A stretch of 64,000 bases of DNA, taken from NCBI RefSeq assembly GCF_033597815.2, contig NZ_CP166245.1, forward strand, positions 2,852,001-2,916,000, given 5' to 3'. The DNA comes from Staphylococcus sp. KG4-3 (GTDB lineage: Bacteria > Bacillota > Bacilli > Staphylococcales > Staphylococcaceae). The notes below the pieces were generated by a model, which was not told the origin of the DNA, did no database searches, and saw nothing but the letters and a program-made list of their open reading frames with translations. Both the position numbers and the translations under genes were made by a program. Shown here in pieces: positions 18,245 through 28,206 of this stretch. The first letter of the stretch is position 1; each line of letters opens with the position of its first letter.

Positions 18245-19765
18245 TTAAGATTTACCTTTGTAGTGATAAGCACCTGAAGGCTTCACATCCAATGAAATAT
18301 TAACTTGCTTCTTGTTTAAATATTCTTCAAAACCATATGTTCCTAAATCTCCTCCGATACCGCTTTGTTTGTAACCACTCCAAGGCGCCTCATTAAATGT
18401 TGGATGATAACAATTAACCCATGTGATGCCAGCATGCACAGCTCTTATAACTCTTTGGGCTTTTGCACTATCATTTGTAAATACTGCAGCAGCTAAACCG
18501 AAATCAGTACCATTTGCTAATGCTAAAGCTTCTTCCTCCGTCTCAAAAACTTGTATTGCTAATACGGGGCCAAATATCTCTTATTGGACAATCCGCATGT
18601 CTGGGGTAGTATCTGTGAATATTGTTGGTTCCATATAATTACCTTCAGCATATATACCTTCTTGTAATTGATTTCCACCACAGAGTAACGTTGCACCTTC
18701 TTCTACTCCTGCATTGACATAATCAAGCACTTGCTTTAAATGTTGTGAAGAGATTAAAGGTCCCATTTCTGTGTCCGGTTCCCAGCCAGGTCCAATTTTT
18801 ATATTTTTAGTTCTGTCTACTAATTCTCTTACAAAATCGTCATATATACTTTTCTCAACGATTAAGCGTGACCCTGCTGAACATACTTGCCCCTGGCCTG
18901 CAAAGATAGCTAACATTGCATAATCTACAGCAGTATCGAAATCTGAATCACTAAATACAATATTAGGAGATTTACCACCTAATTCTAATCCTATTTTTTT
19001 TATGGTATCAGCCGCATCTTTCATAATATTTTTACCTGTATCAGTACCACCAGTAAAGGTTATTTTGTCTACATCTTTATGTTTAACTAACGTGTCACCA
19101 ACCACTGATCCAGGTCCAAATATTAAATTGACAACACCATTTGGAAACCCTACTTCATCAATTATTTCAAATAATTTTTGGATTGTTAACGGTGTTTGTC
19201 CTGCTGGTTTAACGATAACAGTACAACCAGCAGCTAACGCAGCAGACATTTTTTGTACTGCCATAACTAAAGGAAAATTCCAGGGTACAATGATACTTAC
19301 TACACCTACTGGCTCACGAATAACCATCGCTTGTATTTCATCTGGCACATCATAAGTTTGACCATGTGGTTGCATAGCTAAACCTGCATAATATTTGAAT
19401 TGATGAATTGCATCTTCAACATCTACTAGAGCATCTTCATATATTTTTCCATTATTTAAAGTTTCTATTTTAGCGAATGTGTCTTTTTGTTCTTCAAGTT
19501 TAGAAGCTACCTTTAATAGCAAATCTGCACGATTTCTGGCATAAGATTCACGCCATCCGTGATGGTAAAATGCTTCTTTAGCCGATTGAACAGCCTTATT
19601 AACTTCTTTAATTCCTCCTTCACTGACAGAGTCAATCACCTGGTTATTGCCCGGGTTATATATTTTTCTTTTTTGGTCACCTTTAACCCACTGACCATTG
19701 ATATACATAGGCTTGACCTCTCCAGTGTTTTTTAAAGCGCTTTCAAAAATAGTTAGATTATCCAA
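18245..19765 (-). pseudogene. NAD(P)-dependent aldehyde dehydrogenase interrupted by a TAA codon
   Basis: The full 506-codon frame encodes an aldehyde dehydrogenase close to the betaine-aldehyde/2-oxoglutarate-semialdehyde branch. The general-base Glu (LELGGKSPNIVF) and nucleophile Cys (GQGQVCSAGSR) are present. At codon 395 (18581-18583) a TAA replaces the conserved Glu of the MRIVQ-E-EIFGPV motif; translation of the same frame continues perfectly to FEEYLNKKQVN and the natural stop at 18245. One G-to-T change explains it. The truncated 394-residue product lacks the C-terminal part of the catalytic and oligomerisation domains and should be inactive. In the pathway it would oxidise 2-oxoglutarate semialdehyde. 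Confidence 0.9.
19732..19745. promoter_or_regulatory. cre-like CcpA site within the start of the aldehyde dehydrogenase gene
   Basis: TTAAAGCGCTTTCA differs at one position from the symmetric cre core TGAAAGCGCTTTCA. It covers codons 7-11 of the aldehyde dehydrogenase. Intragenic cre sites near gene starts are known to block elongation through CcpA. Binding is inferred. Confidence 0.5.
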
Positions 19766-19789
19766 GTAATAAACCTCCTTTGTATATAC

Positions 19790-21130
19790 TTATAATGACT
19801 TAATGCTTTCTTTCAAAGTATTAATAATAAAATCAAGGTCGTCAGTTGTGATAGAAAGCGGGGGAGCCAATTGAATCACATTGTCATAACCTGACACTGT
19901 GTCACTATTTTTACCTACAAGTAAACCTTTTTCCTTACACATTTTAACGATACCGTTACTTTTTTCTGAATCTATTGGTGTTTTTGTTATTTTATCTTTC
20001 ACTAATTCAATGCCTAAAAGTAACCCCTTACCTCGAATATCACCGACATTAGGGTGCGTTAACAATTCTTCTAAGCTATCTAATAGTTTTTGTCCTAAAA
20101 TTTCTGATTGGTTAAATAGGGCTTCTTTTTCTAAAATTTCTATGTTTTTTAAAGCAACTGCACACGCAGATGGGCTACCACCATAAGTATTAACATGTCT
20201 TAATCGATAGTATGTGTCTTCACCTGAAAAACTTTGAAATAAATCTTTTTTTACAGCTGTGACTGATAATGGCATATAACCACTTGTAATACCTTTAGCC
20301 ATAGTTATAATATCTGGCTTTATGTCATAATTCATAAAACCAAACATTTTTCCTGTTCTACCAAATCCGCAAATCACTTCGTCTACAATCATCAAAGCCC
20401 CATGTTTCTCACAAGTTTCCTTAACTTTCTTTAAATAATTTTCAGGAGGCATTAAAATGCCACCACCAGTAATAATAGGTTCCATAATTACACCAGCAAT
20501 TGTGGAACTAAGCTCCCACTTCATTACTTCGTCTATCGCTTGAACAGACTCCAGTGTTTCATTATCTTTTGGCTTTCTATACATATCAGGAGGAGCAACA
20601 TGTAAAAAACCTTGAGCTAACGGCTCATATTTATATTTTCTTTCAGCTTGTCCCGTTGCAGCTAATGCACCCATAGTATTACCGTGATATGATCTGTATC
20701 TTGAAATAAATTTAGTACGTTGGCTTTCCCCGTTTTGTTCATGGTATTGACGGGCTATTTTAAAAGCTGTTTCATTTGCTTCAGACCCACTGTTCGAAAA
20801 GAAAAAAACGTATTCATCATTTAAATAGCTATTTAATTTTTCAGCTAATTCAACAGCAGGTTTATGACCGTGAGCTAAAGGAAAATAAGCTAACTTTTCT
20901 AATTGATTATATGCTGTTTCAGCAATTTCAGTTCTGCCATATCCCACGTTGACACACCACAAACCTGACATACCATCCAAGTACTGATTACCATCAATAT
21001 CTTTTACCCAAGCTCCTTCTGCAGATTCCACAATCAATCTATTAACATCTTTATCGGCACCTTTCATAGCATGCCAAACTTGATTAGCGTCTTTTTCTTT
21101 TATTTTTTCTTGATTTTGTTGTTGAATCAT
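19790..21130 (-). CDS. class III aminotransferase, beta-alanine/omega-amino acid:pyruvate type
   Basis: A 446-residue PLP enzyme; ATG 21130 follows GGAGGG at good spacing. Visible signatures: FSNSGSEANETAFKIAR (cofactor phosphate), RSYHGNTMGALA, the Asp of MIVDEVICGFGRTG, and the Schiff-base Lys in TMAKGITSGYMP. Close relatives move the omega-amino group of beta-alanine, taurine or polyamines to pyruvate and make L-alanine. It lies directly downstream of a methylmalonate-semialdehyde dehydrogenase, which would convert malonate semialdehyde to acetyl-CoA, and in the same operon as ald. That set favours beta-alanine as substrate. Confidence 0.9.
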   Translation of the reverse strand: MIQQQNQEKIKEKDANQVWHAMKGADKDVNRLIVESAEGAWVKDIDGNQYLDGMSGLWCVNVGYGRTEIAETAYNQLEKLAYFPLAHGHKPAVELAEKLNSYLNDEYVFFFSNSGSEANETAFKIARQYHEQNGESQRTKFISRYRSYHGNTMGALAATGQAERKYKYEPLAQGFLHVAPPDMYRKPKDNETLESVQAIDEVMKWELSSTIAGVIMEPIITGGGILMPPENYLKKVKETCEKHGALMIVDEVICGFGRTGKMFGFMNYDIKPDIITMAKGITSGYMPLSVTAVKKDLFQSFSGEDTYYRLRHVNTYGGSPSACAVALKNIEILEKEALFNQSEILGQKLLDSLEELLTHPNVGDIRGKGLLLGIELVKDKITKTPIDSEKSNGIVKMCKEKGLLVGKNSDTVSGYDNVIQLAPPLSITTDDLDFIINTLKESIKSL

Positions 21131-21151
21131 ATTAATCCCTCCAATCATTCG

Positions 21152-22609
21152 TTAATAACGTGCTGTTACCATTTTTTTTCTAGTATAAAAGTGAACTCCA
21201 TCTTTACCGTTAGCATGTAAATCGCCATAGAAAGAATTTTTAAATCCAGAAAATGGGAAAAATGCCATAGGTGCAGGCACCCCTAAATTAATTCCTAACA
21301 TGCCAGAATCCATTTCTTCTCTAAATTCTCTAACAGCTTTAGCGCTATCAGTATACAAGCATGCACCATTCGCAAATTCAGATTTATTAGCTACAGCAAT
21401 TGCTTCTTCAAGCGTTTCAACGCGCACAATAGATAGCACAGGAGCAAATAATTCTTTTTCCCAAATACTCATATCTGTACGCACATGATCGAAAATAGTC
21501 GGGCCAACAAAGTATCCACTTCCATCTACATCGATATTTCTTCCATCTTTTACTAACGTTGCACCTTCCTCGACACCTTTATCAATGTTTTCTAATGTTT
21601 GTTGTTGTTGATTTTTTCTTATAACTGGTCCAAGGAATGTGTTTTCATCGGCCCCATCTCCAATAACAATCTCATCAGCAGCTACTTTTAAGCGTTTAAT
21701 TAATCTATCTGCAATATTACCAACTGCTACTACTACAGAAGCTGCCATACATCTTTGTCCTGCAGAACCAAAAGCTGCGCTAATAATGTTAGTTACAGTG
21801 TTATCTAATTCCGCATCTTCAAGGACAATACTATGATTTTTTGCTCCTGCTAATGCTTGTACTCTTTTACCATTTGCTGCGGCTGTTTTATATACGTATT
21901 CTGCTACAGGTTGTGATCCAACAAATGACACTGCTTCAACACCTTCATGATTTAAAATGCCATTTACTACATTCTCTGAACCATGTACCACGTTTAACAC
22001 GCCATCAGGAAGTCCAGCTTGTTTAAATAACTCAGCTAATTTGTTAGCAAGTAACGGCGTTTTCTCAGATGGTTTCAATATAAAAGTATTGCCACACGCA
22101 ATCGCTAATGGAAACATCCAACAAGGCACCATCATTGGAAAATTAAATGGTGCAATACCTCCAACAACACCTATCGGATATCTGTATAAACCTGACTCAA
22201 TACCCGTGGCAATATCTGGTAGTTGTTCGCCCATCATTAAAGTTGGTGCGCCTGCAGCAAATTCTACACATTCAATACCTCTTTGTACTTCTCCGCTTGC
22301 ATCTGCAAGTGTTTTGCCATTTTCCAATGTAACAATTTCTGTTAGTAATTCACGATTTTCAATTAATAATTGTTGATATTTAAATAATATTCTTGACCTT
22401 TTAGGTACAGGCGTTTTCTTCCATATTTTAAAGGCTTCTGAGGCACTTTTGTAAGCGCTTTCAAAATCTTCCGAATTAGACTTAGCAACAACTCCAGTTT
22501 TCTCTCCAGTAGCTGGATTATACACATCAATGTATTCATTGGACTTAGGTTTTATCCACTCTCCACCTATAAAATTTTTTATATCTAAAGCTTTTTGTGT
22601 ATTAATCAT
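21152..22609 (-). CDS. mmsA: CoA-acylating methylmalonate-semialdehyde dehydrogenase
   Basis: A 485-residue aldehyde dehydrogenase of the MmsA/IolA branch. The nucleophile Cys is in [17 protein letters not shown], the signature of the CoA-dependent subgroup; the usual active-site Glu of other aldehyde dehydrogenases is replaced by Asn ([14 protein letters not shown]), as is normal in MmsA. The enzyme converts malonate or methylmalonate semialdehyde, NAD+ and CoA to acetyl- or propionyl-CoA and CO2. It is the first gene of the minus-strand operon and lies across from the LysR gene. A cre-like box lies within its 5' coding part. Confidence 0.95.
   Translation of the reverse strand: MINTQKALDIKNFIGGEWIKPKSNEYIDVYNPATGEKTGVVAKSNSEDFESAYKSASEAFKIWKKTPVPKRSRILFKYQQLLIENRELLTEIVTLENGKTLADASGEVQRGIECVEFAAGAPTLMMGEQLPDIATGIESGLYRYPIGVVGGIAPFNFPMMVPCWMFPLAIACGNTFILKPSEKTPLLANKLAELFKQAGLPDGVLNVVHGSENVVNGILNHEGVEAVSFVGSQPVAEYVYKTAAANGKRVQALAGAKNHSIVLEDAELDNTVTNIISAAFGSAGQRCMAASVVVAVGNIADRLIKRLKVAADEIVIGDGADENTFLGPVIRKNQQQQTLENIDKGVEEGATLVKDGRNIDVDGSGYFVGPTIFDHVRTDMSIWEKELFAPVLSIVRVETLEEAIAVANKSEFANGACLYTDSAKAVREFREEMDSGMLGINLGVPAPMAFFPFSGFKNSFYGDLHANGKDGVHFYTRKKMVTARY
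22450..22463. promoter_or_regulatory. cre-like CcpA site within the first gene of the catabolic operon
   Basis: TGTAAGCGCTTTCA fits the catabolite-responsive-element consensus at every conserved position. It lies about 150 bp into the mmsA coding sequence, a position where CcpA can act as a roadblock. It suggests glucose repression of the whole operon. Confidence 0.6.
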
Positions 22610-22724
22610 ACTCTTCCCCCTTATTTAACTTTTCTTGACATATTACAATTATATTCGGATACTATATATAATTAAAATAAATTCTATTTATATTTAATAT
22701 ACAGAAATATTATGGGGGGATTAT
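22610..22724. promoter_or_regulatory. divergent LysR/operon control region
   Basis: This 115-bp AT-rich gap separates the LysR gene from the twelve-gene operon. On the minus strand GAATATAATTG offers a -10 element (near 22645-22655), and the sequence ATATTCGGATACTATAT around it could hold a T-N11-A type LysR box. The exact operator cannot be fixed by eye. Confidence 0.5.
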
Positions 22725-23615
22725 TTGACTTTACAAAGATATAAAATTTTAAATAAAGTTATTCAATTAAAAACAATGAGTGGTGCAGCTGAATCTTTAT
22801 TTTTAACTCAACCAGGGTTAAGTAATTCTATAAAGATATTAGAGGAAGAACTTAATTTGAAGTTATTAAATAGAAATCGCAATGGGGTAACTCCTACAAT
22901 TGAAGGGGAAAAAATATATAAATATACACTTCAATTAGAAAGAATACATGAGGCATTGATTCAAGAAGCTCAAAACTTAAATGGTCTAAAAACTGGTATT
23001 GTAAATGTAGGGTCTTTTTCTAGTATTACTATGAGCTGGCTTCCTCAAATTTTAAGTACGCTTCAGCATGATTATCCAGACATAAAAATAAATATTCATG
23101 AAGGAGATTATGAATCATTAGAAAAAATGGTGCTATCAGGAGAATTGGACTGTTGTTTTAATACACCTCCAGATAATAACATTTTAAACTTTTCACCATT
23201 GATTAAAGATGAATTACTATGCATAGTATCGGAAAAACATCCATTATCCAATGAAGAGAGTGTTTCTATTAATGACTTATTTACATATGATTTCATTAAA
23301 CCTAAAAAAAATTGGGATAATGAAATTAATAAATTTTTTTCATCTCATAATTTAGAACCTAATATTAGGTATGAAATATCTGAAGATGCTTCTATAATGG
23401 CACTTGTAGAAGCTAATCTCGGGATAAATATTAGACCAAAACTCGTTTTAGACAATAGGCAGAGTAATAAAAAAATTAAAATTGTAAAATTTAAAGAAGA
23501 AGCATATCGTATTTTAGGAATATGCTCTTCGAGCACACCATCCCATGCCACCAAAATTTTTATAGATTATGCCAAAAACATTTTTCTGAATATTGAAAAT
23601 ACACAATCCACTTAA
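22725..23615 (+). CDS. LysR-family regulator of the amino-acid catabolic operon
   Basis: A 296-residue LysR-type regulator starting at TTG 22725 behind a GGGGGG ribosome site. Its N-terminal HTH is LKTMSGAAESLFLTQPGLSN, followed by the dimer helix and a periplasmic-binding-like sensor domain at about residues 90-290 (GIVNVGSFSSITMSWLPQIL). It is divergent from, and 115 bp away from, the twelve-gene operon. In the usual LysR scheme it would activate the operon when bound to a pathway intermediate and repress itself. Confidence 0.92.
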   Translation: MTLQRYKILNKVIQLKTMSGAAESLFLTQPGLSNSIKILEEELNLKLLNRNRNGVTPTIEGEKIYKYTLQLERIHEALIQEAQNLNGLKTGIVNVGSFSSITMSWLPQILSTLQHDYPDIKINIHEGDYESLEKMVLSGELDCCFNTPPDNNILNFSPLIKDELLCIVSEKHPLSNEESVSINDLFTYDFIKPKKNWDNEINKFFSSHNLEPNIRYEISEDASIMALVEANLGINIRPKLVLDNRQSNKKIKIVKFKEEAYRILGICSSSTPSHATKIFIDYAKNIFLNIENTQST

Positions 23616-23872
23616 TACTATGTCATTAAAGCATTAAAATTAATTAAAATCCAAAGTTGTGTGTTTATAAATTTATTAGGTCATAGAAACATTATATTAT
23701 ATAAAAATTAAAATCACTTTCTACTATTATAAATTATTTGGATTAAACTTTTCCTATTAATCATTTTACTAATAGTTCTCCAATAAAAAATATTCGATGG
23801 GGCAAAGAGATACGGTTAAACAAGAATTTAGCTATGTCTTAATGACGCTAAATATAATGAGAATAAAGAAAA
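23616..23872. other. intergenic stretch between convergent genes
   Basis: AT-rich sequence between the LysR stop and the terminator of the universal stress protein gene. No coding frame or further structured element was seen. Confidence 0.5.
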
Positions 23873-23907
23873 CGTCAATTTCTATATAATCTCAATAGAA
23901 ATTGACG
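23873..23907 (-). terminator. terminator of the usp-sulP operon
   Basis: A perfect 13-bp stem (CGTCAATTTCTAT and its complement) with a nine-base loop. The purine-rich AAAGAAAA at 23866-23872 gives a U-rich tail on the minus strand. It lies 29 bp past the stop at 23936. Confidence 0.8.
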
Positions 23908-23935
23908 CCTATTCTTTAGTCAGAGATATTTAATA

Positions 23936-24349
23936 TTATTTAACAATAATTACGGGTATTTGAGCACGTTTAGCTACTTTATGACTAACACTGCCTAGAA
24001 CCATTTCTTGTAAACTGTTTAAACCACGCGTTCCCAAGATGATGGCTTGATATTCTCCACTATTCGCAACTTCAACTACCTTTTCAGATGGGTTACCATG
24101 AGCAATGTTAATTTCGTAATTCACATTATGTTCAATGAACAAATTGATAATGGGAGAAAGCTTTTTTTCTCTTTCTTGAGTTAAACTAGTTCCCTGTTTA
24201 CCATGTAAAACATCTGTTTTTGATTCTTCAGCATCTACAATCGTCAGTATTGTGACAAGTGTATATTCATCTGTAAAGTTCAGAACCTCTTGAGCTGCAC
24301 GTTCACTATTTTCTGAACCATCTGCAGCAAGTAAAATTGATTTATACAT
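23936..24349 (-). CDS. universal stress protein (UspA family)
   Basis: A 137-residue single-domain UspA protein. The ATP-binding pattern G-x2-G-x9-G-S is visible in LGTRGLNSLQEMVLGSVSHK, so it belongs to the nucleotide-binding class. It is cotranscribed with, and 11 bases downstream of, a SulP transporter gene; Usp-transporter pairs are common and the Usp may modulate transport by ATP or cyclic nucleotide sensing. Terminates at the hairpin just beyond. Confidence 0.92.
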   Translation of the reverse strand: MYKSILLAADGSENSERAAQEVLNFTDEYTLVTILTIVDAEESKTDVLHGKQGTSLTQEREKKLSPIINLFIEHNVNYEINIAHGNPSEKVVEVANSGEYQAIILGTRGLNSLQEMVLGSVSHKVAKRAQIPVIIVK

Positions 24350-24360
24350 TAAAACACTCC

Positions 24361-25812
24361 TTAATTTAAATGATTTTCATTTAATTGGCTTAATTCTGAA
24401 ACGATTTTTCGACTGTCTGTGTTTAATTTTTCAACATAAACAATGTTATTTTTCTCTTCAAATTTTCTAACAATCGTATCAATGGCATCTACTGCTGAAT
24501 CATCCCATAAGTGAGCATGATCAAAATTCAACTTTATGATACTATCTTCAATATTAATGTCAATTTGCTCCATCATAGAATCAATTGATACAAAGAATAT
24601 TTGACCTTTAAAAGAGAAATGATGCTTCTTATCTAATTCTTCATGAATAACTTCAATTTTTGAAATTTTAGTCGCAAAGAAAAGAGCACTAAAGACAACC
24701 CCTACGATTACGCCAATAGCTAAGTTATGTGTCATTAATACAATAATTACCGTTAAAATCATAACAAGTGCATCTGTTTTGGGTGCCTTTTTAATATACT
24801 TAAATGAATTCCAGTCAACAGTCCCGATAGAAACCATGACCATAATTCCCGCAAGAATTGGCATAGGTATTTGAACAACTACTCCGCCAAGAACAATAAT
24901 CATAAATATAAGTACAATACCTGCTGTAAATGTAGACAACCTACTATTTGCGCCTGATTTAACATTGATAACTGATTGTCCAATCATCGCACAACCACCC
25001 ATACCACCAAAGAAACCAGTAATAATGTTGGCAATTCCTTGGCCACGTGACTCTTTATTTTTGCTACTATAGGTATCTGTCGCATCATCTACAATTTTAG
25101 CTGTAAGTAAACTTTCTACTAAACCTACAATAGCCATTGATAATGAATATGGGAAAACAATTTGCAATGTTTCTAAATTATACGGAACGTTAGGCATTAA
25201 GAAGTGAGGTAAAGTTTGTTTAATACTGCCTAAGTCTCCTACAGTTCGTATATCAGAACCTGTATACATATAAAGAGCAGTTAAAACGATTATCGCTATT
25301 AATGGGGCAGGTATAGCTTTAAAGAATCTAGGAATAACATATACAATAAGTAAAGTAGTAATTACATATATATACGTCGATATAGATATACCAAAAATAT
25401 GTTCTATTTGAGACATGAAAATCATAATACCTAATGCATTAACAAAGCCAATCATTACAGATCTTGGGATAAATTTCATTAAACGGCCAACTTTAAGTAT
25501 ACCTAATAATAATTGAATAAATCCCATCAAAATGGTCGCAGCAAAAAGATATTCAACACCATGTTCCTTAACTAAAGGGGTCACTAAAAGTGCTACGGCC
25601 CCAGTTGCGCCAGATATCATCGCAGGCCTACCGCCAACTATCGCCGTCACAGTGGCAATAATAAACGCTGCATACAACCCTACCATGGGGTCTACGCCAG
25701 CGATAATAGAAAACGCAATAGCTTCCGGTATTAATGCTAATGCTACAACAATACCAGCAAGTATATTTTTTCCAGGTTGGTTAAGCCATTCATTTTTTAG
25801 TTTTTTAACCAT
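24361..25812 (-). CDS. SulP-family inorganic anion transporter with C-terminal STAS domain
   Basis: A 483-residue SLC26/SulP protein. About eleven to fourteen hydrophobic segments fill residues 10-390, with the SulP signature region [22 protein letters not shown] near the N-terminus. A short STAS domain follows (about 400-480; [26 protein letters not shown]). Family members carry sulfate or bicarbonate. Lack of sulfate-assimilation neighbours and the Usp partner leave bicarbonate possible. It is transcribed away from a recombinase-like gene across a 113-bp region rich in inverted repeats, which may be its operator. Confidence 0.92.
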   Translation of the reverse strand: MVKKLKNEWLNQPGKNILAGIVVALALIPEAIAFSIIAGVDPMVGLYAAFIIATVTAIVGGRPAMISGATGAVALLVTPLVKEHGVEYLFAATILMGFIQLLLGILKVGRLMKFIPRSVMIGFVNALGIMIFMSQIEHIFGISISTYIYVITTLLIVYVIPRFFKAIPAPLIAIIVLTALYMYTGSDIRTVGDLGSIKQTLPHFLMPNVPYNLETLQIVFPYSLSMAIVGLVESLLTAKIVDDATDTYSSKNKESRGQGIANIITGFFGGMGGCAMIGQSVINVKSGANSRLSTFTAGIVLIFMIIVLGGVVVQIPMPILAGIMVMVSIGTVDWNSFKYIKKAPKTDALVMILTVIIVLMTHNLAIGVIVGVVFSALFFATKISKIEVIHEELDKKHHFSFKGQIFFVSIDSMMEQIDINIEDSIIKLNFDHAHLWDDSAVDAIDTIVRKFEEKNNIVYVEKLNTDSRKIVSELSQLNENHLN

Positions 25813-25844
25813 TATTTCCTCTCCTTCAGATCAATTTATATTGT

Positions 25845-25910
25845 AAAGTATAACAGAAAAGTTTCATATGTATACCCCTTAATGAAACTGTATGTTATAC
25901 TTTTTCTGTT
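25845..25910. promoter_or_regulatory. dyad operator region between sulP and the recombinase-like gene
   Basis: Two nested inverted repeats share almost the same axis near 25874: AAAGTATAAC (25845-25854) with GTTATACTTT (25894-25903), and AGTTTCAT (25860-25867) with ATGAAACT (25882-25889). A further AACAGAAAA/TTTTCTGTT pair is slightly offset. Both divergent TATACT -10 elements lie inside the outer arms. The layout recalls multi-dimer sites of serine resolvases but here it covers promoters. Confidence 0.6.
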
Positions 25911-25925
25911 AGGTGGTGCATTTAA

Positions 25926-26468
25926 ATGAAATATGGTTATGTTAGACCTGTGACAATAAATGATAGTGTCAATGAACAAACAAAGAAAATAGAAATATAT
26001 ACAAATAATATTGTTGAAGAAATACATGCTAACAATAAAAAAAGAAATGAACTAGATTCTTTATTAAATTCAAAATTAGCTGCTAAAGACATATTGTTTA
26101 TTACAGATTTATGTATTATTGCGGATTCTACAAAACATTTAGTGGATATATTAGATATGCTTTCAGACAAAGAAATTTCTCTATATGTGATTAATTTAAG
26201 TAGAAATATTATTAAAGATGAGAATGAGAGCTTTATAAAAATATTGCATGATATTACTGATTTCCAAAGTGATATTGTAAAATTTAGAACACGTATGGGA
26301 TTAGAGAATTATGTAAGAGAGGGTAAAAGTCTAGGTAGACCTAAACGTGATGATAAAAATTTAAGAGACGCAATAGAAATGTATATGAGTAAGAAATATA
26401 CATTAGATGAGATAAAAGCAAAAACAAACATAAGTAGAGCTACGCTATATAGACATTTAGATAGGTAA
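25926..26468 (+). CDS. serine-recombinase-like protein lacking catalytic residues, probable regulator
   Basis: A 180-residue protein with a resolvase/invertase fold and C-terminal HTH (SLGRPKRDDKNL, then YTLDEIKAKTNISRATLYRHL). The N-terminus YGYVRPVTIND aligns with the usual YGYARVST-type start, but the nucleophilic Ser is Val9. The later D-R-L-x-R arginine motif is replaced by ITDLCIIADS. It should thus bind DNA yet not cleave it. The ribosome site AGGTGG is nine bases before ATG 25926. Its promoter shares a dyad element with the divergent SulP gene, so a role as transcription factor for that transporter fits best. A degenerate recombinase on its way to decay is the alternative. Confidence 0.75.
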   Translation: MKYGYVRPVTINDSVNEQTKKIEIYTNNIVEEIHANNKKRNELDSLLNSKLAAKDILFITDLCIIADSTKHLVDILDMLSDKEISLYVINLSRNIIKDENESFIKILHDITDFQSDIVKFRTRMGLENYVREGKSLGRPKRDDKNLRDAIEMYMSKKYTLDEIKAKTNISRATLYRHLDR

Positions 26469-26482
26469 AACTATTTTAATAG

Positions 26483-26512
26483 AAAAAGACCGAGTGATTA
26501 CTCGGTCTTTTT
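26483..26512. terminator. bidirectional terminator between the recombinase-like gene and arsC
   Basis: A perfect 13-bp stem AAAAAGACCGAGT with its complement around a GATT loop. A/T runs at both ends serve both converging transcripts. The arsC stop codon lies within the stem-loop. Confidence 0.9.
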
Positions 26513-26899
26513 CTTAAACGCTTTAATTTCCTCTCCTATTTCATCTCTTACACGTTGAAATTCTGACCAATTTTTACCCGCTGGATCGTCAAAACCCCAG
26601 TGCTCTTTTTTGACGTTTGGCGGTAAGATAGGACAATTATCATCTGCATCGCTACATAACGTTACGACCAAATCTGATTGTTTTAAAATATCGTTATCAA
26701 TCAAATCAGATGTATGGTTGGAAATATCAATACCTACTTCTTTCATAGCTTCTATTGCTTTAGGGTTAACGCCATGAGTTTCAATACCAGCAGAATAGAC
26801 ATTCCAACCTTCACCTAATATGTTCTTCCCCCAACCCTCAGCCATTTGGCTACGACAAGAGTTGCCGGTACATATAAAATAAATTGTTTTCTTACCCAT
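26498..26899 (-). CDS. arsC: arsenate reductase, thioredoxin-coupled
   Basis: A 133-residue low-molecular-weight-phosphatase-like ArsC that reduces arsenate to arsenite. The P-loop [13 protein letters not shown] (Cys10 nucleophile) and the redox pair in [11 protein letters not shown] (Cys82 and Cys89) are all present, as in the S. aureus pI258 enzyme, which uses thioredoxin. It is the last gene of arsRBC. Confidence 0.98.
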   Translation of the reverse strand: MGKKTIYFICTGNSCRSQMAEGWGKNILGEGWNVYSAGIETHGVNPKAIEAMKEVGIDISNHTSDLIDNDILKQSDLVVTLCSDADDNCPILPPNVKKEHWGFDDPAGKNWSEFQRVRDEIGEEIKAFKKKTE

Positions 26900-26916
26900 A
26901 ATTAAATCCTCTTTTC

Positions 26917-28206
26917 TTAAAATATAATTAATGTAAGGTATAAACCTAAGAGTGTTATAAATAGTACTGGAATAGTAACAATGATTCCGGTTTTAAAGTA
27001 TGTTCCCCAAGAAATCTTTACACCCTTTTGTGTTAAAACATGTAGCCATAATAATGTTGCTAAAGAACCAATTGGCGTAATTTTAGGGCCTAAATCAGAA
27101 CCTATCACATTCCCATAAATCATACCTTCTTTAATAGTACCTACTACATTTGATTGTCCGATAGCAATAGCGTCTATTAAAACAGTTGGCATGTTGTTCA
27201 TAATAGAAGACAAGAAGGCAGCTATAAAGCCCATACCCATGATACTGCTGAACAACCCATAACTTGAAATATTAGATAATACATCAGCTAAAATTGTTGT
27301 GATTCCTACATTTTTTAGTCCAAAAACAACAAGATACATACCAATAGAGAATAAAACAATATTCCATGGCGCACCTTTAATCACTTGTTTTGTATGAACT
27401 GCTTTAGATTTACGAGCTAACAGTACAAAGATGAAAGCAATAATACCAGCAATAATTGATACTGGGACTTGGATAAACTCACTAACAAGGTAACCCACGA
27501 GTAGTATGGCTAATACAATCCACGAAATTTTAAATAATTTAGGATCTGTAATTGCATTTTTAGGGTCTGTAAGATTTTCTGTATCGAACGTTTTAGGTAT
27601 AGATTTTTTGAAATATACCCATAAAACGAGGATACTAGCAATCAGAGAGAATATATTAGGAATAATCATTCGACTAAAATATTCAATAAACCCAATATCA
27701 AAATAATCTGCAGAGACGATATTAACTAAGTTACTTACAATTAAAGGTAGTGATGTAGTATCAGCAATAAAACCACTGGCAATAATAAAAGGAAAAATCA
27801 CTTTTTTATTAAATCCTAGATTCCTTACCATCGCTAATACAATTGGCGTTAAGATTAATGCTGCACCATCATTTGCGAAAAATGCTGCTACAATTGCCCC
27901 AAGTAGCATGATAAAAACAAACATTTTTAAGCCGTTACCGTTTGAAGCTTTGACCATATGTACCGCAGACCATTCAAAAAAACCAATTTCATCTAATATT
28001 AATGAAATAAGAATAACAGCTACAAAGGTTAAAGTAGCATTCCAAACAATACCAGTTACTTCTAATACATCAGAAAAACTAACAACCCCTGTAATGATAG
28101 CAACGACAGCTCCTATTAAAGCTGTAATACCAATATCTAAACCTTTCGGTTGCCATATCACAAAGATTAAAGTTAACAAGAAGATTATAATTGCTAACGT
28201 CGTCAT
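26917..28206 (-). CDS. arsB: arsenite efflux membrane protein
   Basis: A 429-residue ArsB/NhaD-superfamily carrier, the exact length of pI258 ArsB, with about twelve hydrophobic helices. ATG 28206 overlaps the arsR stop (TGATG), implying translational coupling. It exports arsenite and antimonite driven by membrane potential, since no arsA ATPase gene is present. [15 protein letters not shown] and [13 protein letters not shown] match conserved family loops. Confidence 0.97.
   Translation of the reverse strand: MTTLAIIIFLLTLIFVIWQPKGLDIGITALIGAVVAIITGVVSFSDVLEVTGIVWNATLTFVAVILISLILDEIGFFEWSAVHMVKASNGNGLKMFVFIMLLGAIVAAFFANDGAALILTPIVLAMVRNLGFNKKVIFPFIIASGFIADTTSLPLIVSNLVNIVSADYFDIGFIEYFSRMIIPNIFSLIASILVLWVYFKKSIPKTFDTENLTDPKNAITDPKLFKISWIVLAILLVGYLVSEFIQVPVSIIAGIIAFIFVLLARKSKAVHTKQVIKGAPWNIVLFSIGMYLVVFGLKNVGITTILADVLSNISSYGLFSSIMGMGFIAAFLSSIMNNMPTVLIDAIAIGQSNVVGTIKEGMIYGNVIGSDLGPKITPIGSLATLLWLHVLTQKGVKISWGTYFKTGIIVTIPVLFITLLGLYLTLIIF

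Noticed and set aside
17023..18273. Longer N-terminus of the DAO-like protein beginning at 18273
   Set aside because: The extra residues overlap the end of the preceding gene and lack family similarity; ATG 18213 has the ribosome site.
25926..26468. Annotation as an active site-specific recombinase
   Set aside because: The catalytic Ser and Arg positions are replaced, so recombination activity is not supported.
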